The notes below the pieces were generated by a model that was not told the DNA's origin, did no database searches, and worked only from the letters and a program-made list of their open reading frames with translations. This document shows positions 33,022-41,096 of a stretch of 52,823 nt of DNA, one piece after another. The translations under genes and the position numbers were made by a program. Source of the DNA: Oscillospiraceae bacterium (lineage in GTDB: Bacteria; Bacillota; Clostridia; Oscillospirales; CAG-272); contig SVSB01000016.1 of the NCBI GenBank assembly GCA_015064505.1, positions 1 to 52,823 of the forward strand, written 5' to 3'. Every line of letters begins with the position of its first letter. Positions within the stretch are counted from its first letter, which is position 1.

Positions 33022-34713
33022 TCAGTTCGCCGCTTTATCGGTCTTCACGGAGTTGATCTTCGTTTCCGCTATACCGATATTGTCCAGAAGTGAAGAGACG
33101 CTTTCCTGCAAAAAGGTGTTGGTAACGCCCGAACTGCTCTTCTTCACTTCTTCAAGTAAAGCAATTATCTCGCTTTGGGACGAAACCTCGCAAAATTCCT
33201 TTGCGTTGTTTCTGATCATATCAACGATCTCGTTCCACACGCGAAGCTTAAGATCGTCGTCGTAACTGCCCGCGTCCGTCTGCAGGGTCTTTACCTGCTT
33301 CCAGAGATTTTCATACTCGCTGTACAGGCTTGCGTACTGCTCCGCCTTGGAGAATTTTGCAATATTCTGCAGACACGCGGAAATATCGCAATACATCTTT
33401 GCCACGGGATGCTTTTCCGTTGCGTATCGGAACCAGGTGGCGGCGGTGGCGTACTTGTCCTTCTCAACGCCAAGATTGTAATAGAATATATAAGCCTCGC
33501 CTATCTGGTAGCAGACCTCCTCGTAGCCCTCGTAATTGCTTTCCTTCAGCTCCTCAAGAACGTTTACCGTTGTGGAATAACCCCACATATCGACCTGCTC
33601 AAGTCCGCCCTTCAGCTTCATAAGGACTGCGCTGTCGTCTGCCGTAAGCTCGCCGTCCGTGATAAGATACTCAATAAGACCCTTACTGTCACCGTTGCCA
33701 AGGTACGCCTCGGTACGGGAAGTGTCGGTAACTATTGCCTGATAGTAATCCGTTGCACTTGCGGCGTTTGCAAGAATGTAATCGTAGTTTTCCGTCTTTT
33801 TGCCTTCCGCCGCAAAGAATCCCCAAACGGAGGTAGCCGCAAGGGCAAGAGTAACGCCCGCGCAGGTAAGAAATTTTGCAAGCTTACCCTTCTGCTTTTT
33901 TCTGTACAGATCGTCTATTTCATCGTAATGCTCCAGCGCGTACATCAGCTCGGCTGCGGACTGATATCTTTCGTTGGGGTCCTTACGGGTGCACTTCTGA
34001 ATGATCCTCTCAAGACCGCCGGAAAGAGCGGGGTTTATTTCCCTTATGGGCTTTATCTCGTAGGGAGGCTCGCAGGGATTCATGCCCGTTACCAGATGAT
34101 ACAGGGTTGCGCCAAGACAGTAGATATCCGTCCTTGCATCCGTCTGTCCCATGCCTCCGAACTGCTCGGGCGCCGCGTAACCCACGGTGCCGAGGCAGGT
34201 GGTATCCGCAAGATTCTTTTCCTTGAATTCTCGTGCAGTACCGAAGTCAATCAGCGTGACGTTGCCGTCGGGCTTCAGCATAATATTTGCGGGCTTCATA
34301 TCGCGGTATATAATGGCGGGTTCTCTCGTGTGCAGATAGTTCAGCACGTCGCAAAGCTGCTTTGCCCACGAAATAACGTGCTCCTGGGGCTGGGCGCCGT
34401 ATTCAGCCAGGGCTTTGTTCAGGGAGTTTCCCTGAATATAGTCCATGATAATGATAAACGAATCGGCGGTGTCGATAACGTCTATTATACTCGGAAGGTT
34501 CGGATGGCTGAGCTTTTTCAGAATATCGGTCTCCGCCACCAAACCCTGTTTTACAACTTCAAAATCCTTTATTCCGTCCTTGCGGACCTCCTTGACGGCC
34601 CATTGCTTATTCGCCTTCTCGTTCATGGCGAGATAAACGACGCTCATGCCGCCTTGTCCAACCTTGTTCAGTATTTTATACTTGCCGTCAACAAGTGAAC
34701 CTACCTCAAGCAT
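33022..34713 (-). CDS. Membrane serine/threonine protein kinase (PknB type)
   Basis: A 563-residue kinase. The cytoplasmic Hanks-type domain spans about 11-265: glycine loop VGQGGMSVVYLA, catalytic Lys in WAVKEV (K41), IIYRDMKPANIML (D138; Tyr replaces the usual His of HRD), LIDFGTA (D156), an activation loop with DTTCLGTVGYAAPE, and TDIYCLGATLYHLVTG. One membrane helix (about 281-302) leads to an external region of about 260 residues, rich in helices and TPR-like rather than carrying the PASTA repeats of many PknB proteins. It is flanked by a PP2C phosphatase and an ETT-motif protein. ATG 34713 has GGGGGAG upstream. It should control FHA-dependent events at the pilus or surface apparatus. 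Confidence 0.95.
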   Translation of the reverse strand: MLEVGSLVDGKYKILNKVGQGGMSVVYLAMNEKANKQWAVKEVRKDGIKDFEVVKQGLVAETDILKKLSHPNLPSIIDVIDTADSFIIIMDYIQGNSLNKALAEYGAQPQEHVISWAKQLCDVLNYLHTREPAIIYRDMKPANIMLKPDGNVTLIDFGTAREFKEKNLADTTCLGTVGYAAPEQFGGMGQTDARTDIYCLGATLYHLVTGMNPCEPPYEIKPIREINPALSGGLERIIQKCTRKDPNERYQSAAELMYALEHYDEIDDLYRKKQKGKLAKFLTCAGVTLALAATSVWGFFAAEGKKTENYDYILANAASATDYYQAIVTDTSRTEAYLGNGDSKGLIEYLITDGELTADDSAVLMKLKGGLEQVDMWGYSTTVNVLEELKESNYEGYEEVCYQIGEAYIFYYNLGVEKDKYATAATWFRYATEKHPVAKMYCDISACLQNIAKFSKAEQYASLYSEYENLWKQVKTLQTDAGSYDDDLKLRVWNEIVDMIRNNAKEFCEVSSQSEIIALLEEVKKSSSGVTNTFLQESVSSLLDNIGIAETKINSVKTDKAAN

Positions 34714-34727
34714 TATCTCTCCCCCTT

Positions 34728-35495
34728 TCAGAACGTTCTGATAAGCACAACGGATATGTTATCCCGCTCCTTGCGGGCCTTGTTGAGCTCTATCAGCCTG
34801 TCGGCGCTTGAATTCATCACGTTCTCATCAAGAAGAGCGTCGGGATTTAGAGCCTCGTAGATCTCTTCTGCGGAGATCTCGTGGCGGAAGCCGTCGGAAC
34901 AGAGCATATAGACGGCGTCTCCGTGAGTATCTCCGAAAAACATATCGGGATAGACCTCGTCGGAAGCGCCCACACATTGCAAAAGCACGTTTCTGCGCTC
35001 GTCGTTTTTTGCCTGCTCCGCGGTCATATTTCCAAGAGCAACCTCTCTTGCAACGAAGGTCTGATCCTCCGTTATCTGCGCTATGCCGCTGCTCAGCTCG
35101 TATGCGCGGGAATCACCCACGTTGAGAATGAAATATCTCGTCTGAGTGAGAAGCATTGCCACCACCGTGGTGCCAAGCTTTTCTCCGCGGCGCGCACCGT
35201 AACCCTTGATGGTTGCGTTTTGCTCCGTTACTATATTGGTCCACTGCTCCCTTATAACGTGATCCTCAAGGGGCGCGTTACAGAGGGCGGGAAGCTCGTT
35301 TTTGAACCATCCGTCAAACGCCCGCACAACCGAGGCACTTGCCACCTCGCCCTGGTCAAGACCGCCCATACCGTCGCAAAGAACCGCAAAAGCCATCCTG
35401 CCGATGGGAGTGTTGGCTACGCGCACGATCATGCTGTCCTGATTCGTTGTTTTCGTTATTCCGACGTCGGTTCTTGCTGAAACAATAAAATTCAT
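34728..35495 (-). CDS. PP2C-type protein phosphatase
   Basis: A 255-residue PPM/PP2C phosphatase that should reverse the neighbouring kinase. Metal-binding and catalytic motifs are present: ARTDVGITKTTNQDS near the N-terminus, VLCDGMGGLDQGEVAS (about 38-53), LGTTVVAMLL, NVGDSRAYEL, LCSDGFRHEI and KARKERDNISVVLIR at the end. No membrane helix. ATG 35495 is favoured over GTG 35507, which forms part of the G-rich ribosome binding site. It lies 14 bp before the kinase gene, with 81 bp separating it from the FHA gene upstream. Confidence 0.95.
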   Translation of the reverse strand: MNFIVSARTDVGITKTTNQDSMIVRVANTPIGRMAFAVLCDGMGGLDQGEVASASVVRAFDGWFKNELPALCNAPLEDHVIREQWTNIVTEQNATIKGYGARRGEKLGTTVVAMLLTQTRYFILNVGDSRAYELSSGIAQITEDQTFVAREVALGNMTAEQAKNDERRNVLLQCVGASDEVYPDMFFGDTHGDAVYMLCSDGFRHEISAEEIYEALNPDALLDENVMNSSADRLIELNKARKERDNISVVLIRTF

Positions 35496-35576
35496 TTTTC
35501 CCCCCACGCGCGTGAAAATTCAAGTTTTTTCGCTTAATGCGTTAGCTGCTTTTCGCGATGCCGCGGCACCGTAATA

Positions 35577-37007
35577 TCAATAAAGTCTGAACTCGTACTC
35601 TTCGTTTGAGAATTTGAGCTTCGTTCCGTGAGTGATCTTAGTCTCCACGTTGCTTTGGATCATCTGTCCGTTAACGTAGGTGTGGTTCTTTGAGTTGGTA
35701 TCCACAACGAAGTACTCCCCGTCGCGGGTGATGATATTTGCGTGTGCTCTGCTTATGGTTGAGTTATCAGCCACGAAATAGTCAACGTAGCTACGCTCCT
35801 TACCGATGCGGAAGGAGGGCTTGTCAACGTTGATCCTCTCGTTGTTTTTGAGGCGCACCAGATAGGGCTTGGGCTGTGCCGCAGGTGTCTGAGAAAGCAC
35901 CGTGGTCTCGCCGCTTTTTGCACCGTTAAGAACCGTAGTCTCGCCAAAGCTTCCCGCGGTACCGGCAATGGACTTCGGCTCGCTGCTTGATGCGGCGTTG
36001 CTGTTAACGGACGGAGCCATACCCGTATCCGCTTTTTGATGACCGTTATGCAAAAAACCGTTTGCCGCACCGCCGGAAGACGTGCCGGCGGAGGGAGCGG
36101 GATCTCTGTCAAGTCCGGGGATATCAACTCCGCCGTCCTCACCGGGAACGGGGAAGCCGATATCGTCGTTTTTGTTCTTTTTCTTTTCATCGGAATCGGA
36201 TTTGCCGCCGAAAAGACCGGAAAAGAGACCGAATCCCGACTTCTTTTTGGAGCTCTCCTGATTGGTTTGGGGAACGGGATCCTCCTTCGCGGGAGTGTCC
36301 TTTACGACGGAGGAAGAGGTAGTCTGCGCCGGATTAGCGGTGACGCTTGAGGATATGGTGCTCTGAGGTGCAGATCTTTCCCCGTTGTGCACCTCGGCGG
36401 GTGCGGGCTTTCTCTCCGGCACGACGGGCTGAGGGGGCTTTTCCGTAGCGGGTGCGGCGCCTTCAATGCCGTCAAGCAGCTTTTTGAAATTCTCAAGAGA
36501 GAAAACGGAGGAGCCGTTCAAAAAGTTGATTATCGTTGCAATATAACCGCAGTTCTCGGTCTGGTCAAACTGAGTGCTGAACATTATGTTCTTGAAGAAT
36601 GCGGCAAGATCGCCCTTGCCGAAGCCGTCGTCCACCACGGGCAGGCAAACCAGCACCGTCTCGCAGGTGGAAACGTCCGCAAACATATAATCAAGATCAA
36701 GAACGATGGAATCCGCCTCGATCATATACTCCTCTGCGGAAAGAACCGCATCAACGACACCGCGGAATACACCGATAAGACGCTTTTTGTTCACCGGACC
36801 GGCGAAGAACTGCCTTACGGAAACCCTCGCGGAAACGTCGTACTTTACGTACCTCGTTGAATCCATCTGGGTGAACAGCGTGTGCGCAAGCCCGGGTATC
36901 TTATTGATCGTAAGCATACCGACGGTCACGGAGTCCATTACCTCTCCCTCTGCCACGGTATATACAAGATATGTGTGCGTACCTTGATTTTCGAAAGAAA
37001 AGCTCAT
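35577..37007 (-). CDS. FHA-domain protein with DUF6382-like N-terminus and GETTVL motifs
   Basis: A 476-residue protein in three parts. Residues 1 to about 185 form an alpha/beta domain resembling DUF6382, common ahead of FHA domains in Clostridia. About 190-380 is a disordered Pro/Ser/Lys-rich linker. About 388-476 is an FHA domain with intact phosphothreonine-binding residues (FRIGKERS, STISRAHA, NSKNHTYVNGQ). Just before the FHA domain are two GETTVL motifs (about 354 and 366), placed like the kinase site of GarA/OdhI, where a phosphorylated ETT can bind the protein's own FHA domain and switch it off. The kinase and phosphatase follow in the same operon. Partners are probably ETT-bearing proteins or the Tad machine. 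Confidence 0.9.
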   Translation of the reverse strand: MSFSFENQGTHTYLVYTVAEGEVMDSVTVGMLTINKIPGLAHTLFTQMDSTRYVKYDVSARVSVRQFFAGPVNKKRLIGVFRGVVDAVLSAEEYMIEADSIVLDLDYMFADVSTCETVLVCLPVVDDGFGKGDLAAFFKNIMFSTQFDQTENCGYIATIINFLNGSSVFSLENFKKLLDGIEGAAPATEKPPQPVVPERKPAPAEVHNGERSAPQSTISSSVTANPAQTTSSSVVKDTPAKEDPVPQTNQESSKKKSGFGLFSGLFGGKSDSDEKKKNKNDDIGFPVPGEDGGVDIPGLDRDPAPSAGTSSGGAANGFLHNGHQKADTGMAPSVNSNAASSSEPKSIAGTAGSFGETTVLNGAKSGETTVLSQTPAAQPKPYLVRLKNNERINVDKPSFRIGKERSYVDYFVADNSTISRAHANIITRDGEYFVVDTNSKNHTYVNGQMIQSNVETKITHGTKLKFSNEEYEFRLY

Positions 37008-37020
37008 CTCGTTTTCTCCT

Positions 37021-38337
37021 TTACTGATTATACGAATATATCTCTAACAGATCCCAGCCCGTTCCGCGGCTTACGTACACCGTTCCGCTTGCGCTGAAAT
37101 CCTTTGCATCCACGAACTGATAATCGATCTTCAGGGAATAGTCCTCTATAATAACGTATCCCCACTTGCCGTCCTCAGCCACTGCGGCAAAGCCGTTTGA
37201 GAAGGATCTTGCCTGCCCGTAGCTGTAATCAAGCACCACGTTGCCCGCAGTGTCTATAAAGCCCCATTTTTGGCCGTTTGACACAGCCGCAGGCTGATTG
37301 GAGTTGAAGCAATCCACGTCTGCCCACTCGCCGTTGCCCACTCTGTTTGCCGAGGTATCGATAAGAAAGTACTTACCGTTTTCCTTGGCGAAGGCAACGC
37401 CGTTTCTGAAGGCAACGCCCTTTTCGTCTACCTTGATCTCCTCAAAACTCTTTTCCCCGACCTTATTGCCCGAGGAATCGATAACGTACCACCTGTCGCC
37501 CTCCTTTACGGCTGCCAGGCCTCCGCTGAACGTGCCCGCATAATCGTAGGAGCCGAACAGCTCGTTAAACCACATATCGCAATAATGGTATTTTCCGCCG
37601 TATTTCACGGCCATTTTATCCTCGAACAGGAAGAGGCAATCCTCCACCTGCAGGGTTTCCGCGGGCTTGCTCTTTTCTCTGCCCGTGGGATCTATAAGAG
37701 CGTAACCGCCCGACCTGTGCTCCACTGCAATGTAATAACCGGTGTAATCCCCTGCCGCAGTATAATTGAAGCCAAGCTGCACCTTGCCGTTCAGATCGGT
37801 AAAGCCCCACTCGTCGGCCCCTCGCCTCACAGCGCAAAGACCGTTTGAGAACACGCGCACGTCTCTGTAACCAAGCGCCTTTATCTGAAAAGCGTACTTA
37901 TAAGCAGCCTCAAGCGCGTCAAGCTCGGCGGATCTGATTCCTCTCTTCTCCGCCTTAGTGAGAGTGCTGAAAAACATAAAATAATTCTCGGCCTCCGAGT
38001 AATACTCTGCCATTCTTACGTATGACTTTGGGTCGTGTGGGTATTTGCGAGCCGTTTCGGCGCAAAACTCAACGTAGTCTTCCGTTCTGCCGCTGTTTTT
38101 GCAAAAATCGGCAATTTCCTCTCTCAGCTCTATGGAATCAAACATGGAAAGCGCCGCTTTGTAGCTGTCATACGCTTCCTCATAAAGCTTTTTATCCGCA
38201 CGGTCACGCGCCACCGCAATGTGGTTCTCGTATTCCACGTGCTCCGCCGTCCCGTCCTTGAACATGGTATACCACGATCCTATAAGCATAAGGACGAGAG
38301 CCGCAACCACAGCAAGCTTCATACTCCCTTTACCCAT
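37021..38337 (-). CDS. Membrane-anchored TPR and WG-repeat protein
   Basis: A 438-residue protein with an N-terminal signal anchor (LAVVAALVLMLIGSWYTMF). A helical TPR-like region follows (about 35-165: LYEEAYDSYKAALSMFDS, KSYVRMAEYYSEAENYF). The rest, about 165-430, is WG (KWG) beta repeats: DEWGFTDLNGK, GGYALIDPTGR, DRWYVIDSSGN, GKYFLIDTSAN, QKWGFIDTAGN, GKWGYVII. WG repeats are extracellular or cell-surface modules of uncertain binding role. ATG 38337 has GGAG 8 nt upstream (a GTG one codon earlier is possible). It sits between the prepilin peptidase and the FHA gene, joining pilus and signalling parts of the operon. Confidence 0.8.
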   Translation of the reverse strand: MGKGSMKLAVVAALVLMLIGSWYTMFKDGTAEHVEYENHIAVARDRADKKLYEEAYDSYKAALSMFDSIELREEIADFCKNSGRTEDYVEFCAETARKYPHDPKSYVRMAEYYSEAENYFMFFSTLTKAEKRGIRSAELDALEAAYKYAFQIKALGYRDVRVFSNGLCAVRRGADEWGFTDLNGKVQLGFNYTAAGDYTGYYIAVEHRSGGYALIDPTGREKSKPAETLQVEDCLFLFEDKMAVKYGGKYHYCDMWFNELFGSYDYAGTFSGGLAAVKEGDRWYVIDSSGNKVGEKSFEEIKVDEKGVAFRNGVAFAKENGKYFLIDTSANRVGNGEWADVDCFNSNQPAAVSNGQKWGFIDTAGNVVLDYSYGQARSFSNGFAAVAEDGKWGYVIIEDYSLKIDYQFVDAKDFSASGTVYVSRGTGWDLLEIYSYNQ

Positions 38338-38352
38338 CACACAAACTCCTTT

Positions 38353-39021
38353 TTACATACCTGTTAAAAACATAGATACCGCCGTGCCGATCAAAACCGA
38401 CGGTGCAAACGCAATTGCCTCTTTTCTTGTTTTCTTCCTTGTGATAAGCAAGGCGATCGCAACGAAGAAGGAAACGAGAAGAGACAGAAACAAAGAGCTG
38501 ATAACGCCAACGATGCCCTGGAAAAGGCCCATAACGAAGACAAGCTTGATATCGCCCATTCCAATGCCGTTTTTTACTATCAAAGTTCCGAAAACGAACA
38601 GCACCAACGCCAACAGCACGGATATGGCATCCGACTTAAGAATGGCGAAGTACCCGCTGCCGAGGGTAAACAGCTCTGCTATTGCGAATACCATTCGCAG
38701 AATGATACCCGCAAGAATTACCATATTGGGAATTATATGCTCCTTAAAGTCGGTAACCGCAACCGTAACGAGCAGCCCCAAAAGGGTGATGACCTTCATA
38801 TTTGCAACGAGGGTGTTGGTTACGTATACCTTCTCCAAAACCACGGAAAGCGCGCACATAAGAACGAAGCAAGCCCCAAGATATGCCGAAAGCCCTTTGT
38901 GCATTCCGATGCAGCGCTTAAGCCCTTCGGCGCCCTTACCCCCAAGATCCTTATGGGTAAGATACACGAACGATGCGGCTATCAGGATAGCGGATAAAAG
39001 AATAAGCACGAATACCGTCAT
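38353..39021 (-). CDS. A24-type prepilin peptidase (TadV/CpaA-like)
   Basis: A 222-residue membrane aspartic peptidase with about 6-7 helices. It should cleave and thereby mature the Flp and TadE-like prepilins of this locus. The two catalytic aspartates are in VTDFKEHIIPN (D91) and GIGMGDIKL (D157, the GxGD motif). There is no N-terminal four-cysteine domain, as is usual for TadV/CpaA; a protein consisting of that domain is encoded at 16336-16809. The start overlaps the stop of the second TadE-like gene by 4 bp. Confidence 0.9.
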   Translation of the reverse strand: MTVFVLILLSAILIAASFVYLTHKDLGGKGAEGLKRCIGMHKGLSAYLGACFVLMCALSVVLEKVYVTNTLVANMKVITLLGLLVTVAVTDFKEHIIPNMVILAGIILRMVFAIAELFTLGSGYFAILKSDAISVLLALVLFVFGTLIVKNGIGMGDIKLVFVMGLFQGIVGVISSLFLSLLVSFFVAIALLITRKKTRKEAIAFAPSVLIGTAVSMFLTGM

Positions 39022-40400
39022 TTTTCCGCTCCCTCTTCCGTTTCCGTTTTTTCGGGAAGCTTGTATCCGGTTCCGTAGTCTGCCTTAACGCTGAAAAGGA
39101 AATCATACCCCCACTCATCTATAACGCCCTGAACGTAATCCTTTACACCCGCATCCTCGGGTACCACGAGAATCACCTTCATTTCCATGGGAGACGTGGA
39201 GCAGTCTATCTTTTTGGTGGTAATATTGCCCTTGCTGTCCTTGACCTTCACCGTTACCGTCTTGCGGTTATAGGTGGCACTGTAGATCTGGTCGGCAATT
39301 CGTTTTATATCGCTCTTGACGGATTCCTTATCTATATCCTCCACGCTGTCTACGCCGTATACGGGATTGCACATGGCAATAAGCGCAAAGGTGTTCGTGG
39401 ACTCGCGGTAAGCCTGCACGTAAGTCTCACCGCTGACGCCGACGTATCCGGATTCTTTCAGTATCTCCAGCTCCTCTTTTCTTATGGCTTTGTTGCGATC
39501 GTTGACGGACTGGCTGTTCCATACGCTTTCCTCAACGTTTGCCTCTTCCTTTTCCGGGTTCATAAGCTGGGTGGCGGGATTATTGCTCTGATCCCCGTGG
39601 AGCCAGCCCCTCGTTGTGGCGGACTGAGTTATCGTGAACTCCGCACCTATGGGAAGAAGCTGAAGCAGCTTTACCTTATAGGTGGCAATGAGCGTGATCT
39701 CCGGGGAGCCGTATGGAAAGAGGGTGGAATTGGAAAAATCAATGCCGTTGAAATAGGAGGTGGTTCCCAGATAAGTGCCGGGAACTATGCCCACGGATCT
39801 GCAGAACGCATCCGCCGTATCGTTTTCCGATCTTTTCAGATGCTTGGTTATCAGCGCTCTGGCAACGGGCTCTGCTATCAATCTGGATTTTCCGATCTCC
39901 AGTGCTTCGGAGCCGATGAGCTTTGCCATTCCGAACAACAGCTTCTGGGGATCCTTTGCCATTTTTTCTATCTGATCCTTCACGGCGGCGGCGTCTGCCC
40001 CCGTCTTTTTCAGATCGTTTGAGATGGTCTCCCAGGTGTTCAGCATGGATTCAACGTCGCCCACCTCTGCGGATTTTGCATCGTCGCCGAGGGTCTGTAT
40101 GCCTTCAAACACCTCCACGGTCTTACTGACGAGGGTGTTTACGTCCGCCTTCGTCTTGTTTGCCTCGGTCTGGAAATTTCCAAGGGAGGCGTCCAGACCG
40201 CTGAGACCGTAAATATAGCTGTATTGGGAAATTTCCTGAGCGGTGTTATTCAGCGCCACCTGTATCCTTGCCTGAGCACGGCATACGGTGGTAATGCTGT
40301 AGATCATCAAAAACGCCATCAGGAAAGTTGTGAGGGCAATCGTAGCCTCTATCGTCACCATGCCCTTTTCGCCATTTGGTCTGCCGAATGGCTTCTTCAA
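39018..40400 (-). CDS. Large TadE-like pseudopilin
   Basis: A 460-residue secreted pseudopilin. The N-terminus has the prepilin site GEKG followed by MVTIEATIALTTFLMAFLMI: cleavage after Gly would put Glu at +5, followed by one hydrophobic helix. The rest is extracytoplasmic, with a long helical segment (about 60-160), and is much larger than ordinary TadE proteins. The likely start is TTG 40400 with GGGAGGGGG 8 nt upstream. It overlaps the prepilin peptidase gene, fitting its role as a substrate. It probably forms part of a minor-pilin complex with the TadE protein at 45314 and the giant protein at 41097. Confidence 0.8.
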   Translation of the reverse strand: MKKPFGRPNGEKGMVTIEATIALTTFLMAFLMIYSITTVCRAQARIQVALNNTAQEISQYSYIYGLSGLDASLGNFQTEANKTKADVNTLVSKTVEVFEGIQTLGDDAKSAEVGDVESMLNTWETISNDLKKTGADAAAVKDQIEKMAKDPQKLLFGMAKLIGSEALEIGKSRLIAEPVARALITKHLKRSENDTADAFCRSVGIVPGTYLGTTSYFNGIDFSNSTLFPYGSPEITLIATYKVKLLQLLPIGAEFTITQSATTRGWLHGDQSNNPATQLMNPEKEEANVEESVWNSQSVNDRNKAIRKEELEILKESGYVGVSGETYVQAYRESTNTFALIAMCNPVYGVDSVEDIDKESVKSDIKRIADQIYSATYNRKTVTVKVKDSKGNITTKKIDCSTSPMEMKVILVVPEDAGVKDYVQGVIDEWGYDFLFSVKADYGTGYKLPEKTETEEGAEK

Positions 40401-40421
40401 GATAATTGCCCCCTCCCGTTT

Positions 40422-41087
40422 TTACTCTTCCTTGATGGTCTGTGCCATAAGGTCTACTTCTTCCTTTATTGCCTGAACCACGTCCCGGTTGTTTGCCTCG
40501 TCGATAACGACTCCCACAAGCATGCAGGGGGTCTTATCGATTACGAAGGTGTAGCCGTATACGAGCGCGGTTTTTCCGTAATGATCCTTAACGTTTCCGA
40601 GTATCTTCACCGACTCAAGCCCCGCAACGGTTGTCTTTTCGGAGGATATGAGGTTGATGATATATTTGTCATCACCTCTAAAATTACCGCCTATATCAAT
40701 AGAGATGTCTTCAAAAACTTCTCCGTCGTTAAGAAGATCAAAAACCTTATCTACCGAATCCGTATATTCCTCAAACTCGTCATCATACGTAAGAGCAACG
40801 ATGCTTCCGATTTCGCCATAGAAAACCATTGAATCCGACTTCATCTCACGTCTTCTTTTAGTTGTATCAAAACGAATCCCTATATTTTTTGCAGGGATGT
40901 ACGCCTTTCCCTTAAGCTCTGCCTTTTCCGTAACCGCCCCGGTGATCTCCTCTGCGGGGGAGGAGGTCTGGGCCTGCTCCGTGCCGCCGGGCACGGGATC
41001 CGTATCCCCTGTGGGAGCCTTGGTGCCGCAGGCGGCAAAAGCCGCCGCCAGCATAAGCGTTATTATAATTAACGTAAGCTTTTTCAT
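40422..41087 (-). CDS. Lipoprotein of the Tad locus
   Basis: A 221-residue lipoprotein: signal MKKLTLIIITLMLAAAFAAC with the lipid-carrying Cys at residue 20. A Pro/Thr/Glu-rich linker (about 22-55) and a compact alpha/beta domain of about 160 residues follow. I do not recognise the domain. It may be a piece of the pilus machinery or a surface binding protein held on the membrane. ATG 41087 has AAGGAG 5 nt upstream and lies 9 bp after the giant DUF5702-like gene. Confidence 0.75.
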   Translation of the reverse strand: MKKLTLIIITLMLAAAFAACGTKAPTGDTDPVPGGTEQAQTSSPAEEITGAVTEKAELKGKAYIPAKNIGIRFDTTKRRREMKSDSMVFYGEIGSIVALTYDDEFEEYTDSVDKVFDLLNDGEVFEDISIDIGGNFRGDDKYIINLISSEKTTVAGLESVKILGNVKDHYGKTALVYGYTFVIDKTPCMLVGVVIDEANNRDVVQAIKEEVDLMAQTIKEE

Positions 41088-41096
41088 TTTTTCTCC

